From Balaenoptera acutorostrata (lineage: Eukaryota; Chordata; Mammalia; Artiodactyla; Balaenopteridae), in assembly GCF_949987535.1 (NCBI RefSeq), contig NW_026646025.1, positions 3,038,001-3,102,000 of the forward strand: a DNA stretch of 64,000 nt. The letters are read 5' to 3'. The stretch's first letter is position 1; every line of letters begins with the position of its first letter. The translations under genes and the position numbers were made by a program. Positions 13,685-28,800 of this stretch are shown here, piece by piece. The notes under the pieces were generated by a model, which saw only the letters and a list, made by a program, of their open reading frames with translations, was not told where the DNA came from and did no database searches.

Positions 13685-16095
13685 TGTCATCACAATGTTC
13701 CAGAATTCTTGTCATCACAATGTTCCATGACCGTGTCATCACAATGCTCCATGGCCCTTGTCATCACAATGCTCCAGAATTCTTGTCATCACAATGTTCC
13801 ATGACCGTGTCATCACAATGCTCCAGAATTCTTGTCATCACAATGTTCCAAGACCGTGTCATCACAATGCTCCAGATTGCTTGTCATCACAAAGTTCCAT
13901 GACCGTGTCATCACAATGCACCATGGCCCTTGTCATCAAAATGCTGCAGAATTGTTGTCATCAAAGTGTTCCATGACCGTGTCATCACAATGCTCCATGG
14001 CCCTTGTCATCACAATGCTCCAGAATTCTTGTCATCACAACGTTCCATGACCGTGTCATCACAATGCTCCATGGCCCTTGTCATCACAATGCTCCAGATT
14101 TCTTGTCATCACAATGTTCCATGAACGTGTCATCACAATGCTCCAGAATTCTTGTCATCACAATGTTCCATGACCGTGTCATCACAATGCTCCATGGCCC
14201 TTGTCATCACAATGCTCCAGAATTCTTGTCATCACAATGTTCCATGACTGTGTAATCACAATGCTCCATGACCCTGGTCATCACAATGCTCCAGATTGCT
14301 TGTCATCACAAAGTTGCATGATTGTGTCATCACAAAGCACCATGGAACTTGTCATCACAATGCTCCAGAATTCTTGTCATCACAATGTTCCATGACCGTG
14401 TCATCACAATGCTCCATGGCCCTTGTCATCACAATTCTCCAGAATTCTTGTCATCACAATGTTCCATGACCGTGCCATCACAATGCTCCAAAATTCTTGT
14501 CATCACAATGTTCCATGACCGTGTCATCACAATGCTCCAGAATTCTTGTCATCAAAATGCTCCAGAATTCTTGTCATCACAATGTTCCATGACCGTGTCA
14601 TCACAATGCTCCATGGCCATTGTCATCACAATTCTCCAGAATTCTTGTCATCACAATGTTCCATGGCCGTGTCATCACAATGCTCCATGGCCATTTTCAT
14701 TATAATGCTCCAGAATTATTGTCATCACAATGTTCCATGACCGTGTCATCACAATGCTCCATGGCCCTGTTCATCACAATGCTCCAGATTGCTTGTCATC
14801 ACAAAGTTCCATGACCGTGTCATCACAATGCACCATGGCCCTTGTCATCACAATGCTCCAGAATTCTTGACATCACAATGTTCCATGACCGTGTCATCAC
14901 AATGCTCCAGAATTCTTGTCATCACAATGCTCCAGAATTCTTGTCATCACAATGTTCGATGACCGTGTCATCACAATGCTCCATGGCCCTTGTCATCACA
15001 ATGCTCCAGAATTCTTGTCATCACAATGTTCCATGACCTTGTCATCACAATGCTCCAGAATTCTTGTCATCACAATGTTCCATGACCGTGTCATCACAAT
15101 GCTCCATGGCCCTTGTCATCACAATGCTGCAGAATTCTTGTCATCACAATGTTCCATGACCGTGTCATCACAATGCTGCATGGCCCTTGTCATCACAATG
15201 TTCCAGAATTCTTGTCATCACAATGTTCCATGACCGTGTCATCACAATGCTCCATGGCCCTGGTCATCACAATGCTCCAGATTGCTTGTCATCACAAAGG
15301 TCCATGACCGTGTCATCACAATGCACCATGGCCCTTGTCATCACAATGCTCCAGAATTCTTGTCATCACAATGTTCCATGACCGTGTCATCACAATGCTC
15401 CAGAATTTTTGTCATCACAATGCTCCAGAATTCTTGTCATCACAATGTTCCATGACCGTGTCATCACAATGCTCCAGAATTCTTGTCATCACAATGCTCC
15501 AGAATTCTTGTCATCACAATGCTCCATGGCCCTGTTCATCACAATGCTCCAGATTGCTTGTCATCACACAGTTCCATGACCGTGTCATCACAATGCACCA
15601 TGGCCCTTGTCATCACAATGCTCCAGAATTCTTGTCATCACAATGTTCCATGACCGTGTCATCACAATGCTCCATGGCCCTTGTCATCACAATGCTCCAG
15701 AATTCTTGTCATCACAATGTTCCATGACCGTGTCATCACAATGCTCCATGGCCCTTGTCAACACAATGCTCCAGAATTCTTGTCATCACAATGTTCCATG
15801 ACCGTGTCATCACAATGCTCCAGAATTCTTGTCATCACAATGTTCCATGACCGTGTCATCACAATGCTCCATGGCACTTGTCATCACAATGCTCCAGAAT
15901 TCTTGTCATCACAATTCTCCATGGCCCTGTTCATCACAATGCTCCAGATTGCTTGTCATCACAAAGTTCCATGACCGTGTCATCACAATGCACCATGGCC
16001 CTTGTCATCACAATGCTCCAGAATTCTTGTCATCACAATGTTCCATGACCGTGTCATCACAATGCTCCATGGCCCTTGTCATCACAATGCTCCAG
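13366..16095 (+). repeat. 2.7 kb segment duplicated at 34.3 kb (upstream copy)
   Basis: Matches 34,269 onward at offset 20,903 through 15,335, then at 20,829 from 15,681, because one 74 bp trimer present here (about 15,607-15,680) is absent downstream. Its first 1.5 kb also match 30,624 to about 32,150 at offset 17,258, with one 25 bp A monomer near 14,550 present here and absent there. It leads directly into the first 5.1 kb unit. Confidence 0.85.
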
Positions 16096-19000
16096 AATTC
16101 TTGTCATCAAAATGTTCCATGACCGTGTCATCACAATGCTCCATAATTCTTGTCATCACAATGTTCCATGACCGTGTCATCACAATGCTCCAGAATTCTT
16201 GTCATCACAATGCTCCAGAATTCTTGTCATCACAATGTTCCATGACCGTGTCATCACAATGCTCCATGACCCTGGTCATCACAATGCTCCAGATTGCTTG
16301 TCATCACAAAGTTCCATGACTGTGTCATCACAATGCACCATGGCCCTTGTCATCACAATGCTCCAGAATTCTTGTCATCACAATGTTCCATGACCGTGTC
16401 ATCACAATGCTCCATGGCCCTTGTCATCACAATGCTCCAGAATTCTTGCCATCACAATGTTCCATGACCGTGTCATCACAATGCTCCATAATTCTTGTCA
16501 TCAAAATGTTCCATGACCGTGTCATCACAATGCTCCAGAATTCTTGTCATCACAATGTTCCATGACCGTGTCATCACAATGCTCCAGAATTTTTGTCATC
16601 ACAATGCTCCAGAATTCTTGTCATCACAATGTTCCATGACCGTGTCATCACAATGCTCCAGAATTCTTGTCATCACAATGCTCCAGAATTCTTGTCATCA
16701 CAATGCTCCATGGCCCTGTTCATCACAATGCTCCAGATTGCTTGTCATCACAAAGTTCCATGACCGTGTCATCACAATGCACCATGGCCCTTGTCATCAC
16801 AATGCTCCAGAATTCTTGTCATCACAATGTTCCATGACCGTGTCATCACAATGCTCCATGGCCCTTGTCATCACAATGCTCCAGAATTCTTGTCATCACA
16901 ATGTTCCATGACCGTGTCATCACAAAGCTCCATGGCCCTTGTCAACACAATGCTCCAGAATTCTTGTCATCACAATGTTCCATGACCTTGTCATCACAAT
17001 GCTCCAGAATTCTTGTCATCACAATGTTCCATGACCGTGTCATCACAATGCTCCTTGGCCCTTGTCATCACAATGCTCCAGAATTCTTGTCATCACAATG
17101 CTCCATGGCCCTGTTCATCACAATGCTCCAGATTGCTTGTCAACACAAAGTTCCATGACCGTGTCATCACAATGCACCATGGCCCTTGTCATCACAATGC
17201 TCCAGAATTCTTGTCATCACAATGTTCCATGACCGTGTCATCACAATGCTCCATGGCCCTTGTCATCACAATGCTCCAGAATTCTTGTCATCACAATGTT
17301 CCATGACCGTGTCATCACAATGCTCCATGGCCCTTGTCAACACAATGCTCCAGAATTCTTGTCATCACAATGTTCCATGACCTTGTCATCACAATGCTCC
17401 ATAATTCTTGTCTTCACAATGTTCCATGACCGTGTCATCACAATGCTCCATGGCCCTTGTCATCACAATGCTCCAGAATACTTGTCATCACAATGTTCCA
17501 TGACCGTGTCATCACAATGCTCCAGAATTCTTGTCATCACAATGTTCCATGATCGTGTCATCACAATGCTCCAGAATTCTTGTCATCACAATGCTCCAGA
17601 ATTCTTGTCATCACAATGTTCCATGACCGTGTCATCACAATGCTCCATGGCCCTGGTTATCACAATGCTCCAGATTGCTTGTCATCACAAAGTTCCATGA
17701 CCGTGTCATCACAATGCACCATGGCCCTTGTCATCACAATGCTCCAGAATTCTTGTCATCACAATGTTCCATGACCGTGTCATCACAATGCTCCATAATT
17801 CTTGTCATCAAAATGTTCCATGACCGTTTCATCACAATGCTCCAGAATTCTTGTCATCACAATGTTCCATGACCGTGTCATCACAATGCTCCATAATTCT
17901 TGTCATCAAAATGTTCCATGACCGTGTCATCACAATGCTCCAGAAATCTTGTCATCACAATGTTCCATGACCGTGTCATCACAATGCTCCATGGCCCTTG
18001 TCATCACAATGCTCCAGAATTCTTGTCATCACAATGTTCCATGACCGTGTCATCACAATGCTCCATGGCCCTTGTCAACACAAAGCTCCAGAATTCTTGT
18101 CATCACAATGTTCCATGACCGTGTCATCACAATGCTCCATGGCCGTTGTCAACACAATGCTCCAGAATTCTTGTCATCACAATGTTCCATGACCTTGTCA
18201 TCACAATGCTCCAGAATTCTTGTCATCACAATGTTCCATGACCTTGTCATCACAATGCTCCAGAATTCTTGTCATCACAATGTTCCATGACCGTGTCATC
18301 ACAATGCTCCATAATTCTTGTCATCACAATGTTCCATGACCGTGACATCACAATGCTCCATGGCCCTTGTCATCACAATGCTCCAGAATTCTTGTCATCA
18401 CAATGTTCCATGACCATGTCATCACAATGCTCCATGGCCCTTGTCATCACAATGCTCCAGATTTCTCATCATCACAATGTTCCATGACCGTGTCATCACA
18501 ATGCTCCATAATTCTTGTCATCAAAATGTTCCATGACCGTGTCATCACAATGCTCCAGAATTCTTGTCATCACAATGTTCCATGACCGTGTCATCACAAT
18601 TCTCCAGAATTCTTGTCATCACAATGCTCCAGAATTCTTTTCATCACAATGTTCCATGACCGTGTCATCACAATGCTCCATGGCCCTTGTCATCATAATG
18701 CTCCAGAATTCTTGTCATCTCAATGTTCCATGATCGTGTCATCACAATGCTCCATAATTCTTGTCATCACAATGTTCCATGACCGTGTCATCACAATGCT
18801 ACAGAATTCTTGTCATCACAATGTACCATGACCGTGTCATCTCAATGTTCCATGGCCCTGGTCATCACAATGCTCCAGATTGCTTGTCATCACAAAGTTT
18901 CATGACCGTGTCATCACAATGCACCATGGCCCTTGTCATCACAATGCTCCATGGCCCTTGTCATCACAATGCTCCAGAATTCTTTTCATCACAATGTTCC

Positions 19001-19179
19001 ATGACCGTGTCATCACAATGCTCCATGGCCCTTGTCATCACAATGCTCCAGAATTCTTTTCATCACAATGTTCCATGACCGTGTCATCACAATGCTCCAT
19101 AATTCTTGTCATCAAAATGTTCCATGACCGTGTCATCACAATGCTCCCGAATTCTTGTCATCACAATGTTCCATGACCG

Positions 19180-19498
19180 TGTCATCACAATGCTACATGA
19201 CCCTGGTCACAACATTACTCCATGACCTTTGTCATCACAATGCTCTATATAGTTTTTCGTGACAATTCTAAATGAACACTTTAATCACTTTGCTTGCTGA
19301 CCATTTTCATCACATTTCTCTATTGTCATTACAATTTCCCATGACCCCTTTCTTCACAATGCTCCATGATGCCTGTCATCACAATGCTCAATGGCTTTTG
19401 TTATCACAATGCTCCAGGACCAGTTTCATCACAATACTCCATCTCCCTTGTCATCACGGTGCACAATGAAACCTCTCATTACAATGCTCCATGACACC
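19180..19498 (+). repeat. L1a landmark block 6
   Basis: First L1a of the triplet in 5.1 kb copy 1. It has CAACATTACTCC near its start, and the following monomer begins CGTCATC instead of TGTCATC. Confidence 0.93.
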
Positions 19499-19794
19499 CG
19501 TCATCACAATGCTCCATGGCCCTTGTCATCACAATGCTCCAGATTGCTTGTCATCACAAAGTTCCGTGACCGTGTCATCACAATGCACCATGGCCGTTGT
19601 CATAACAATGCTCCAGAATTCTTGTCATCACAATGTTCCATGACCGTGTCATCACAATGCTCCATGGCCCTTGTCATCACAATGCTCCAGAATTCTGGTC
19701 ATCACAATGTTCCATGACCGTGTCATCACAATGCTCCATGGCTCTTGTCATCACAATGCTCCAGAATTCTAGTCATCACAATGTTCCATGACCG

Positions 19795-20113
19795 TGTCAT
19801 CACAATGCTACATGACCCTGGTCACAACATTTCTCCATGACCTTTGTCATCACAATGCTCTATATAGTTTTTCGTGACAATTCTAAATGAACACTTTAAT
19901 CACTTTGCTTGCTGACCATTTTCATCTCATTTCTCTATTGTCATTACAATTTCCCATGACCCCTTTCTTCACAATGCTCCATGATGCCTGTCATCACAAT
20001 GCTCAATGGCTTTTGTTATCACAATGCTCCAGGACCAGTTTCATCACAATACTCCATCTCCCTTGTCATCACAGTGCACAATGAAACCTCTCATTACAAT
20101 GCTCCATGACACC
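19795..20113 (+). repeat. L1a landmark block 7
   Basis: Second L1a of copy 1, 615 bp after the previous one. Marked by TTTCATCTCATTTC and by TGTCATCACAGTG. Confidence 0.93.
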
Positions 20114-20458
20114 TGTCATCACAATGCTCCATGGCCCTTGTCATCACAATGCTCCAGATTGCTTGTCATCACAAAGTTCCGTGACCGTGTCATCACAATG
20201 CACCATGGCCCTTGTCATCACAATGCTCCAGAATTCTTGTCATCACAATGTTCCATGACCGTGTCATCACAATGCTCCATGGCCCTTATCATCACAATGC
20301 TCCAGAATTCTGGTCATCACAATGTTCCATGACCGTGTCATCACAATGCTCCATGGCCCTTGTGATCACAATGCTCCAGAATTCTAGTCATCACAATGTT
20401 CCATGACCGTGTCATCACAATGCTCCATAATTCTTTTCATCACAATGTTCCATGACCG

Positions 20459-20777
20459 TGTCATCACAATGTTACATGACCCTGGTCATCACAGTTCTCC
20501 ATGACCTTTGTCATCACTATGCTCTATATAGTTTTTCATGACAATTCTAAATGACCACTTTAATCACTTTGCTTGCTGACCATTTTCATCACATTTCTCT
20601 ATTGTCATTACAATTCCCCATGACCCCTTTCTTCACAATGCTCCATGATGCCTGTCATCACAATGCTCATTGGCTTTTGTTATTACAATGCTCCAGGACC
20701 AGTTTCATCACATTACTCCATCTCCCTTGTCATCACGGTGCACAATGAATAGTTTCATTACAATGCTCCATGGCCCT
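20459..20777 (+). repeat. L1b landmark block 8
   Basis: L1b of copy 1, 664 bp after block 7. Same variants as 13,366-13,684. Confidence 0.93.
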
Positions 20778-23700
20778 TGTCATCACAATGTTCCAGAATT
20801 CTTGTCATCACAATGTTCCATGACCGTGTCATCACAATGCTCCATGGCCCTTGTCATCACAATGCTCCAGAATTCTTGTCATCACAATGTTCCATGACCG
20901 TGTCATCACAATGCTCCAGAATTCTTGTCATCACAATGTTCCAAGACAGTGTCATCACAATGCTCCAGATTGCTTGTCATCACAAAGTTCCATGACCGTG
21001 TCATCACAATGCACCATGGCCCTTGTCATCAGAATGCTGCAGAATTGTTGTCATCAAAATGTTCCATGACCGTGTCATCACAATGCTCCATGGCCCTTGT
21101 CATCACAATGCTCCAGAATTCTTGTCATCACAACGTTCCATGACCGTGTCATCACAATGCTCCATGGCCCTTGTCATCACAATGCTCCAGAATTCTTGTC
21201 ATCACAATGTTCCATGACCGTGTCATCACAATGCTCCATAATTCTTGTCATCACAATGTTCCATGACCGTGTCATCACAATGCTCCAGAATTCTTGTCAT
21301 CACAATGCTCCAGAATTCTTGTCATCACAATGTTCCATGACCGTGTCATCACAATGCTCCATGACCCTGGTCATCACAATGCTCCAGATTGCTTGTCATC
21401 ACAAAGTTCCATGACTGTGTCATCACAATGCACCATGGCCCTTGTCATCACAATGCTCCAGAATTCTTGTCATCACAATGTTCCATGACCGTGTCATCAC
21501 AATGCTCCATGGCCCTTGTCATCACAATGCTCCAGAATTCTTGCCATCACAATGTTCCATGACCGTGTCATCACAATGCTCCATAATTCTTGTCATCAAA
21601 ATGTTCCATGACCGTGTCATCACAATGCTCCAGAATTCTTGTCATCACAATGTTCCATGACCGTGTCATCACAATGCTCCAGAATTTTTGTCATCACAAT
21701 GCTCCAGAATTCTTGTCATCACAATGTTCCATGACCGTGTCATCACAATGCTCCAGAATTCTTGTCATCACAATGCTCCATGGCCCTGTTCATCACAATG
21801 CTCCAGATTGCTTGTCATCACAAAGTTCCATGACCGTGTCATCACAATGCACCATGGCCCTTGTCATCACAATGCTCCAGAATTCTTGTCATCACAATGT
21901 TCCATGACCGTGTCATCACAATGCTCCATGGCCCTTGTCATCACAATGCTCCAGAATTCTTGTCATCACAATGTTCCATGACCGTGTCATCACAAAGCTC
22001 CATGGCCCTTGTCAACACAATGCTCCAGAATTCTTGTCATCACAATGTTCCATGACCTTGTCATCACAATGCTCCAGAATTCTTGTCATCACAATGTTCC
22101 ATGACCGTGTCATCACAATGCTCCTTGGCCCTTGTCATCACAATGCTCCAGAATTCTTGTCATCACAATGCTCCATGGCCCTGTTCATCACAATGCTCCA
22201 GATTGCTTGTCAACACAAAGTTCCATGACCGTGTCATCACAATGCACCATGGCCCTTGTCATCACAATGCTCCAGAATTCTTGTCATCACAATGTTCCAT
22301 GACCGTGTCATCACAATGCTCCATGGCCCTTGTCATCACAATGCTCCAGAATTCTTGTCATCACAATGTTCCATGACCGTGTCATCACAATGCTCCATGG
22401 CCCTTGTCAACACAATGCTCCAGAATTCTTGTCATCACAATGTTCCATGACCTTGTCATCACAATGCTCCATAATTCTTGTCTTCACAATGTTCCATGAC
22501 CGTGTCATCACAATGCTCCATGGCCCTTGTCATCACAATGCTCCAGAATACTTGTCATCACAATGTTCCATGACCGTGTCATCACAATGCTCCAGAATTC
22601 TTGTCATCACAATGTTCCATGATCGTGTCATCACAATGCTCCAGAATTCTTGTCATCACAATGCTCCAGAATTCTTGTCATCACAATGTTCCATGACCGT
22701 GTCATCACAATGCTCCATGGCCCTGGTTATCACAATGCTCCAGATTGCTTGTCATCACAAAGTTCCATGACCGTGTCATCACAATGCACCATGGCCCTTG
22801 TCATCACAATGCTCCAGAATTCTTGTCATCACAATGTTCCATGACCGTGTCATCACAATGCTCCATAATTCTTGTCATCAAAATGTTCCATGACCGTTTC
22901 ATCACAATGCTCCAGAATTCTTGTCATCACAATGTTCCATGACCGTGTCATCACAATGCTCCATAATTCTTGTCATCAAAATGTTCCATGACCGTGTCAT
23001 CACAATGCTCCAGAAATCTTGTCATCACAATGTTCCATGACCGTGTCATCACAATGCTCCATGGCCCTTGTCATCACAATGCTCCAGAATTCTTGTCATC
23101 ACAATGTTCCATGACCGTGTCATCACAATGCTCCATGGCCCTTGTCATCACAAAGCTCCAGAATTCTTGTCATCACAATGTTCCATGACCGTGTCATCAC
23201 AATGCTCCATGGCCGTTGTCAACACAATGCTCCAGAATTCTTGTCATCACAATGTTCCATGACCTTGTCATCACAATGCTCCAGAATTCTTGTCATCACA
23301 ATGTTCCATGACCTTGTCATCACAATGCTCCAGAATTCTTGTCATCACAATGTTCCATGACCGTGTCATCACAATGCTCCATAATTCTTGTCATCACAAT
23401 GTTCCATGACCGTGACATCACAATGCTCCATGGCCCTTGTCATCACAATGCTCCAGAATTCTTGTCATCACAATGTTCCATGACCATGTCATCACAATGC
23501 TCCATGGCCCTTGTCATCACAATGCTCCAGATTTCTCATCATCACAATGTTCCATGACCGTGTCATCACAATGCTCCATAATTCTTGTCATCAAAATGTT
23601 CCATGACCGTGTCATCACAATGCTCCAGAATTCTTGTCATCACAATGTTCCATGACCGTGTCATCACAATTCTCCAGAATTCTTGTCATCACAATGCTCC

Positions 23701-24249
23701 AGAATTCTTTTCATCACAATGTTCCATGACCGTGTCATCACAATGCTCCATGGCCCTTGTCATCATAATGCTCCAGAATTCTTGTCATCTCAATGTTCCA
23801 TGATCGTGTCATCACAATGCTCCATAATTCTTGTCATCACAATGTTCCATGACCGTGTCATCACAATGCTACAGAATTCTTGTCATCACAATGTACCATG
23901 ACCGTGTCATCTCAATGTTCCATGGCCCTGGTCATCACAATGCTCCAGATTGCTTGTCATCACAAAGTTTCATGACCGTGTCATCACAATGCACCATGGC
24001 CCTTGTCATCACAATGCTCCATGGCCCTTGTCATCACAATGCTCCAGAATTCTTTTCATCACAATGTTCCATGACCGTGTCATCACAATGCTCCATGGCC
24101 CTTGTCATCACAATGCTCCAGAATTCTTTTCATCACAATGTTCCATGACCGTGTCATCACAATGCTCCATAATTCTTGTCATCAAAATGTTCCATGACCG
24201 TGTCATCACAATGCTCCCGAATTCTTGTCATCACAATGTTCCATGACCG

Positions 24250-24568
24250 TGTCATCACAATGCTACATGACCCTGGTCACAACATTACTCCATGACCTTT
24301 GTCATCACAATGCTCTATATAGTTTTTCGTGACAATTCTAAATGAACACTTTAATCACTTTGCTTGCTGACCATTTTCATCACATTTCTCTATTGTCATT
24401 ACAATTTCCCATGACCCCTTTCTTCACAATGCTCCATGATGCCTGTCATCACAATGCTCAATGGCTTTTGTTATCACAATGCTCCAGGACCAGTTTCATC
24501 ACAATACTCCATCTCCCTTGTCATCACGGTGCACAATGAAACCTCTCATTACAATGCTCCATGACACC
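24250..24568 (+). repeat. L1a landmark block 9
   Basis: Counterpart of block 6 in 5.1 kb copy 2, 5,070 bp downstream, with the same CAACATTACTCC. Confidence 0.93.
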
Positions 24569-24864
24569 CGTCATCACAATGCTCCATGGCCCTTGTCATC
24601 ACAATGCTCCAGATTGCTTGTCATCACAAAGTTCCGTGACCGTGTCATCACAATGCACCATGGCCGTTGTCATAACAATGCTCCAGAATTCTTGTCATCA
24701 CAATGTTCCATGACCGTGTCATCACAATGCTCCATGGCCCTTGTCATCACAATGCTCCAGAATTCTGGTCATCACAATGTTCCATGACCGTGTCATCACA
24801 ATGCTCCATGGCTCTTGTCATCACAATGCTCCAGAATTCTAGTCATCACAATGTTCCATGACCG

Positions 24865-25183
24865 TGTCATCACAATGCTACATGACCCTGGTCACAACAT
24901 TTCTCCATGACCTTTGTCATCACAATGCTCTATATAGTTTTTCGTGACAATTCTAAATGAACACTTTAATCACTTTGCTTGCTGACCATTTTCATCTCAT
25001 TTCTCTATTGTCATTACAATTTCCCATGACCCCTTTCTTCACAATGCTCCATGATGCCTGTCATCACAATGCTCAATGGCTTTTGTTATCACAATGCTCC
25101 AGGACCAGTTTCATCACAATACTCCATCTCCCTTGTCATCACAGTGCACAATGAAACCTCTCATTACAATGCTCCATGACACC
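24865..25183 (+). repeat. L1a landmark block 10
   Basis: Counterpart of block 7 in copy 2, with TTTCATCTCATTTC. Confidence 0.93.
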
Positions 25184-25528
25184 TGTCATCACAATGCTCC
25201 ATGGCCCTTGTCATCACAATGCTCCAGATTGCTTGTCATCACAAAGTTCCGTGACCGTGTCATCACAATGCACCATGGCCCTTGTCATCACAATGCTCCA
25301 GAATTCTTGTCATCACAATGTTCCATGACCGTGTCATCACAATGCTCCATGGCCCTTATCATCACAATGCTCCAGAATTCTGGTCATCACAATGTTCCAT
25401 GACCGTGTCATCACAATGCTCCATGGCCCTTGTGATCACAATGCTCCAGAATTCTAGTCATCACAATGTTCCATGACCGTGTCATCACAATGCTCCATAA
25501 TTCTTTTCATCACAATGTTCCATGACCG

Positions 25529-25847
25529 TGTCATCACAATGTTACATGACCCTGGTCATCACAGTTCTCCATGACCTTTGTCATCACTATGCTCTATATA
25601 GTTTTTCATGACAATTCTAAATGACCACTTTAATCACTTTGCTTGCTGACCATTTTCATCACATTTCTCTATTGTCATTACAATTCCCCATGACCCCTTT
25701 CTTCACAATGCTCCATGATGCCTGTCATCACAATGCTCATTGGCTTTTGTTATTACAATGCTCCAGGACCAGTTTCATCACATTACTCCATCTCCCTTGT
25801 CATCACGGTGCACAATGAATAGTTTCATTACAATGCTCCATGGCCCT
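25529..25847 (+). repeat. L1b landmark block 11
   Basis: Counterpart of block 8 in copy 2, with the 664 bp spacing kept. Confidence 0.93.
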
Positions 25848-28800
25848 TGTCATCACAATGTTCCAGAATTCTTGTCATCACAATGTTCCATGACCGTGTC
25901 ATCACAATGCTCCATGGCCCTTGTCATCACAATGCTCCAGAATTCTTGTCATCACAATGTTCCATGACCGTGTCATCACAATGCTCCAGAATTCTTGTCA
26001 TCACAATGTTCCAAGACAGTGTCATCACAATGCTCCAGATTGCTTGTCATCACAAAGTTCCATGACCGTGTCATCACAATGCACCATGGCCCTTGTCATC
26101 AGAATGCTGCAGAATTGTTGTCATCAAAATGTTCCATGACCGTGTCATCACAATGCTCCATGGCCCTTGTCATCACAATGCTCCAGAATTCTTGTCATCA
26201 CAACGTTCCATGACCGTGTCATCACAATGCTCCATGGCCCTTGTCATCACAATGCTCCAGAATTCTTGTCATCAAAATGTTCCATGACCGTGTCATCACA
26301 ATGCTCCATAATTCTTGTCATCACAATGTTCCATGACCGTGTCATCACAATGCTCCAGAATTCTTGTCATCACAATGCTCCAGAATTCTTGTCATCACAA
26401 TGTTCCATGACCGTGTCATCACAATGCTCCATGACCCTGGTCATCACAATGCTCCAGATTGCTTGTCATCACAAAGTTCCATGACTGTGTCATCACAATG
26501 CACCATGGCCCTTGTCATCACAATGCTCCAGAATTCTTGTCATCACAATGTTCCATGACCGTGTCATCACAATGCTCCATGGCCCTTGTCATCACAATGC
26601 TCCAGAATTCTTGCCATCACAATGTTCCATGACCGTGTCATCACAATGCTCCATAATTCTTGTCATCAAAATGTTCCATGACCGTGTCATCACAATGCTC
26701 CAGAATTCTTGTCATCACAATGTTCCATGACCGTGTCATCACAATGCTCCAGAATTTTTGTCATCACAATGCTCCAGAATTCTTGTCATCACAATGTTCC
26801 ATGACCGTGTCATCACAATGCTCCAGAATTCTTGTCATCACAATGCTCCAGAATTCTTGTCATCACAATGCTCCATGGCCCTGTTCATCACAATGCTCCA
26901 GATTGCTTGTCATCACAAAGTTCCATGACCGTGTCATCACAATGCACCATGGCCCTTGTCATCACAATGCTCCAGAATTCTTGTCATCACAATGTTCCAT
27001 GACCGTGTCATCACAATGCTCCATGGCCCTTGTCATCACAATGCTCCAGAATTCTTGTCATCACAATGTTCCATGACCGTGTCATCACAAAGCTCCATGG
27101 CCCTTGTCAACACAATGCTCCAGAATTCTTGTCATCACAATGTTCCATGACCTTGTCATCACAATGCTCCAGAATTCTTGTCATCACAATGTTCCATGAC
27201 CGTGTCATCACAATGCTCCTTGGCCCTTGTCATCACAATGCTCCAGAATTCTTGTCATCACAATGCTCCATGGCCCTGTTCATCACAATGCTCCAGATTG
27301 CTTGTCAACACAAAGTTCCATGACCGTGTCATCACAATGCACCATGGCCCTTGTCATCACAATGCTCCAGAATTCTTGTCATCACAATGTTCCATGACCG
27401 TGTCATCACAATGCTCCATGGCCCTTGTCATCACAATGCTCCAGAATTCTTGTCATCACAATGTTCCATGACCGTGTCATCACAATGCTCCATGGCCCTT
27501 GTCAACACAATGCTCCAGAATTCTTGTCATCACAATGTTCCATGACCTTGTCATCACAATGCTCCATAATTCTTGTCTTCACAATGTTCCATGACCGTGT
27601 CATCACAATGCTCCATGGCCCTTGTCATCACAATGCTCCAGAATACTTGTCATCACAATGTTCCATGACCGTGTCATCACAATGCTCCAGAATTCTTGTC
27701 ATCACAATGTTCCATGATCGTGTCATCACAATGCTCCAGAATTCTTGTCATCACAATGCTCCAGAATTCTTGTCATCACAATGTTCCATGACCGTGTCAT
27801 CACAATGCTCCATGGCCCTGGTTATCACAATGCTCCAGATTGCTTGTCATCACAAAGTTCCATGACCGTGTCATCACAATGCACCATGGCCCTTGTCATC
27901 ACAATGCTCCAGAATTCTTGTCATCACAATGTTCCATGACCGTGTCATCACAATGCTCCATAATTCTTGTCATCAAAATGTTCCATGACCGTTTCATCAC
28001 AATGCTCCAGAATTCTTGTCATCACAATGTTCCATGACCGTGTCATCACAATGCTCCATAATTCTTGTCATCAAAATGTTCCATGACCGTGTCATCACAA
28101 TGCTCCAGAAATCTTGTCATCACAATGTTCCATGACCGTGTCATCACAATGCTCCATGGCCCTTGTCATCACAATGCTCCAGAATTCTTGTCATCACAAT
28201 GTTCCATGACCGTGTCATCACAATGCTCCATGGCCCTTGTCATCACAAAGCTCCAGAATTCTTGTCATCACAATGTTCCATGACCGTTTCATCACAATGC
28301 TCCATGGCCGTTGTCAACACAATGCTCCAGAATTCTTGTCATCACAATGTTCCATGACCTTGTCATCACAATGCTCCAGAATTCTTGTCATCACAATGTT
28401 CCATGACCTTGTCATCACAATGCTCCAGAATTCTTGTCATCACAATGTTCCATGACCGTGTCATCACAATGCTCCATAATTCTTGTCATCACAATGTTCC
28501 ATGACCGTGACATCACAATGCTCCATGGCCCTTGTCATCACAATGCTCCAGAATTCTTGTCATCACAATGTTCCATGACCATGTCATCACAATGCTCCAT
28601 GGCCCTTGTCATCACAATGCTCCAGATTTCTCATCATCACAATGTTCCATGACCGTGTCATCACAATGCTCCATAATTCTTGTCATCAAAATGTTCCATG
28701 ACCGTGTCATCACAATGCTCCAGAATTCTTGTCATCACAATGTTCCATGACCGTGTCATCACAATTCTCCAGAATTCTTGTCATCACAATGCTCCAGAAT

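Larger units (their letters stand above)
16096..21190 (+). repeat. 5.1 kb higher-order unit, copy 1 (5,095 bp)
   Basis: First of three tandem copies. The offset to copy 2 is 5,095 bp at 16,199-16,495 and 5,070 bp from 16,791 to the end, the difference being one 25 bp A monomer near 16,680. It holds L1a, L1a and L1b at spacings of 615 and 664 bp. A private base is A at 18,078 (GTCAACACAAAG), where copies 2 and 3 have T. Ends are approximate because flanks are the same repeat. Confidence 0.9.
21191..26260 (+). repeat. 5.1 kb higher-order unit, copy 2 (5,070 bp)
   Basis: Middle copy. It lacks one of two consecutive A monomers near 21,765, making it 25 bp shorter than its neighbours. Near 21,200 it reads CATCACAATGTTCC where copies 1 and 3 read CATCAAAATGTTCC. 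Otherwise it follows both neighbours almost base for base over 5 kb. Confidence 0.9.
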
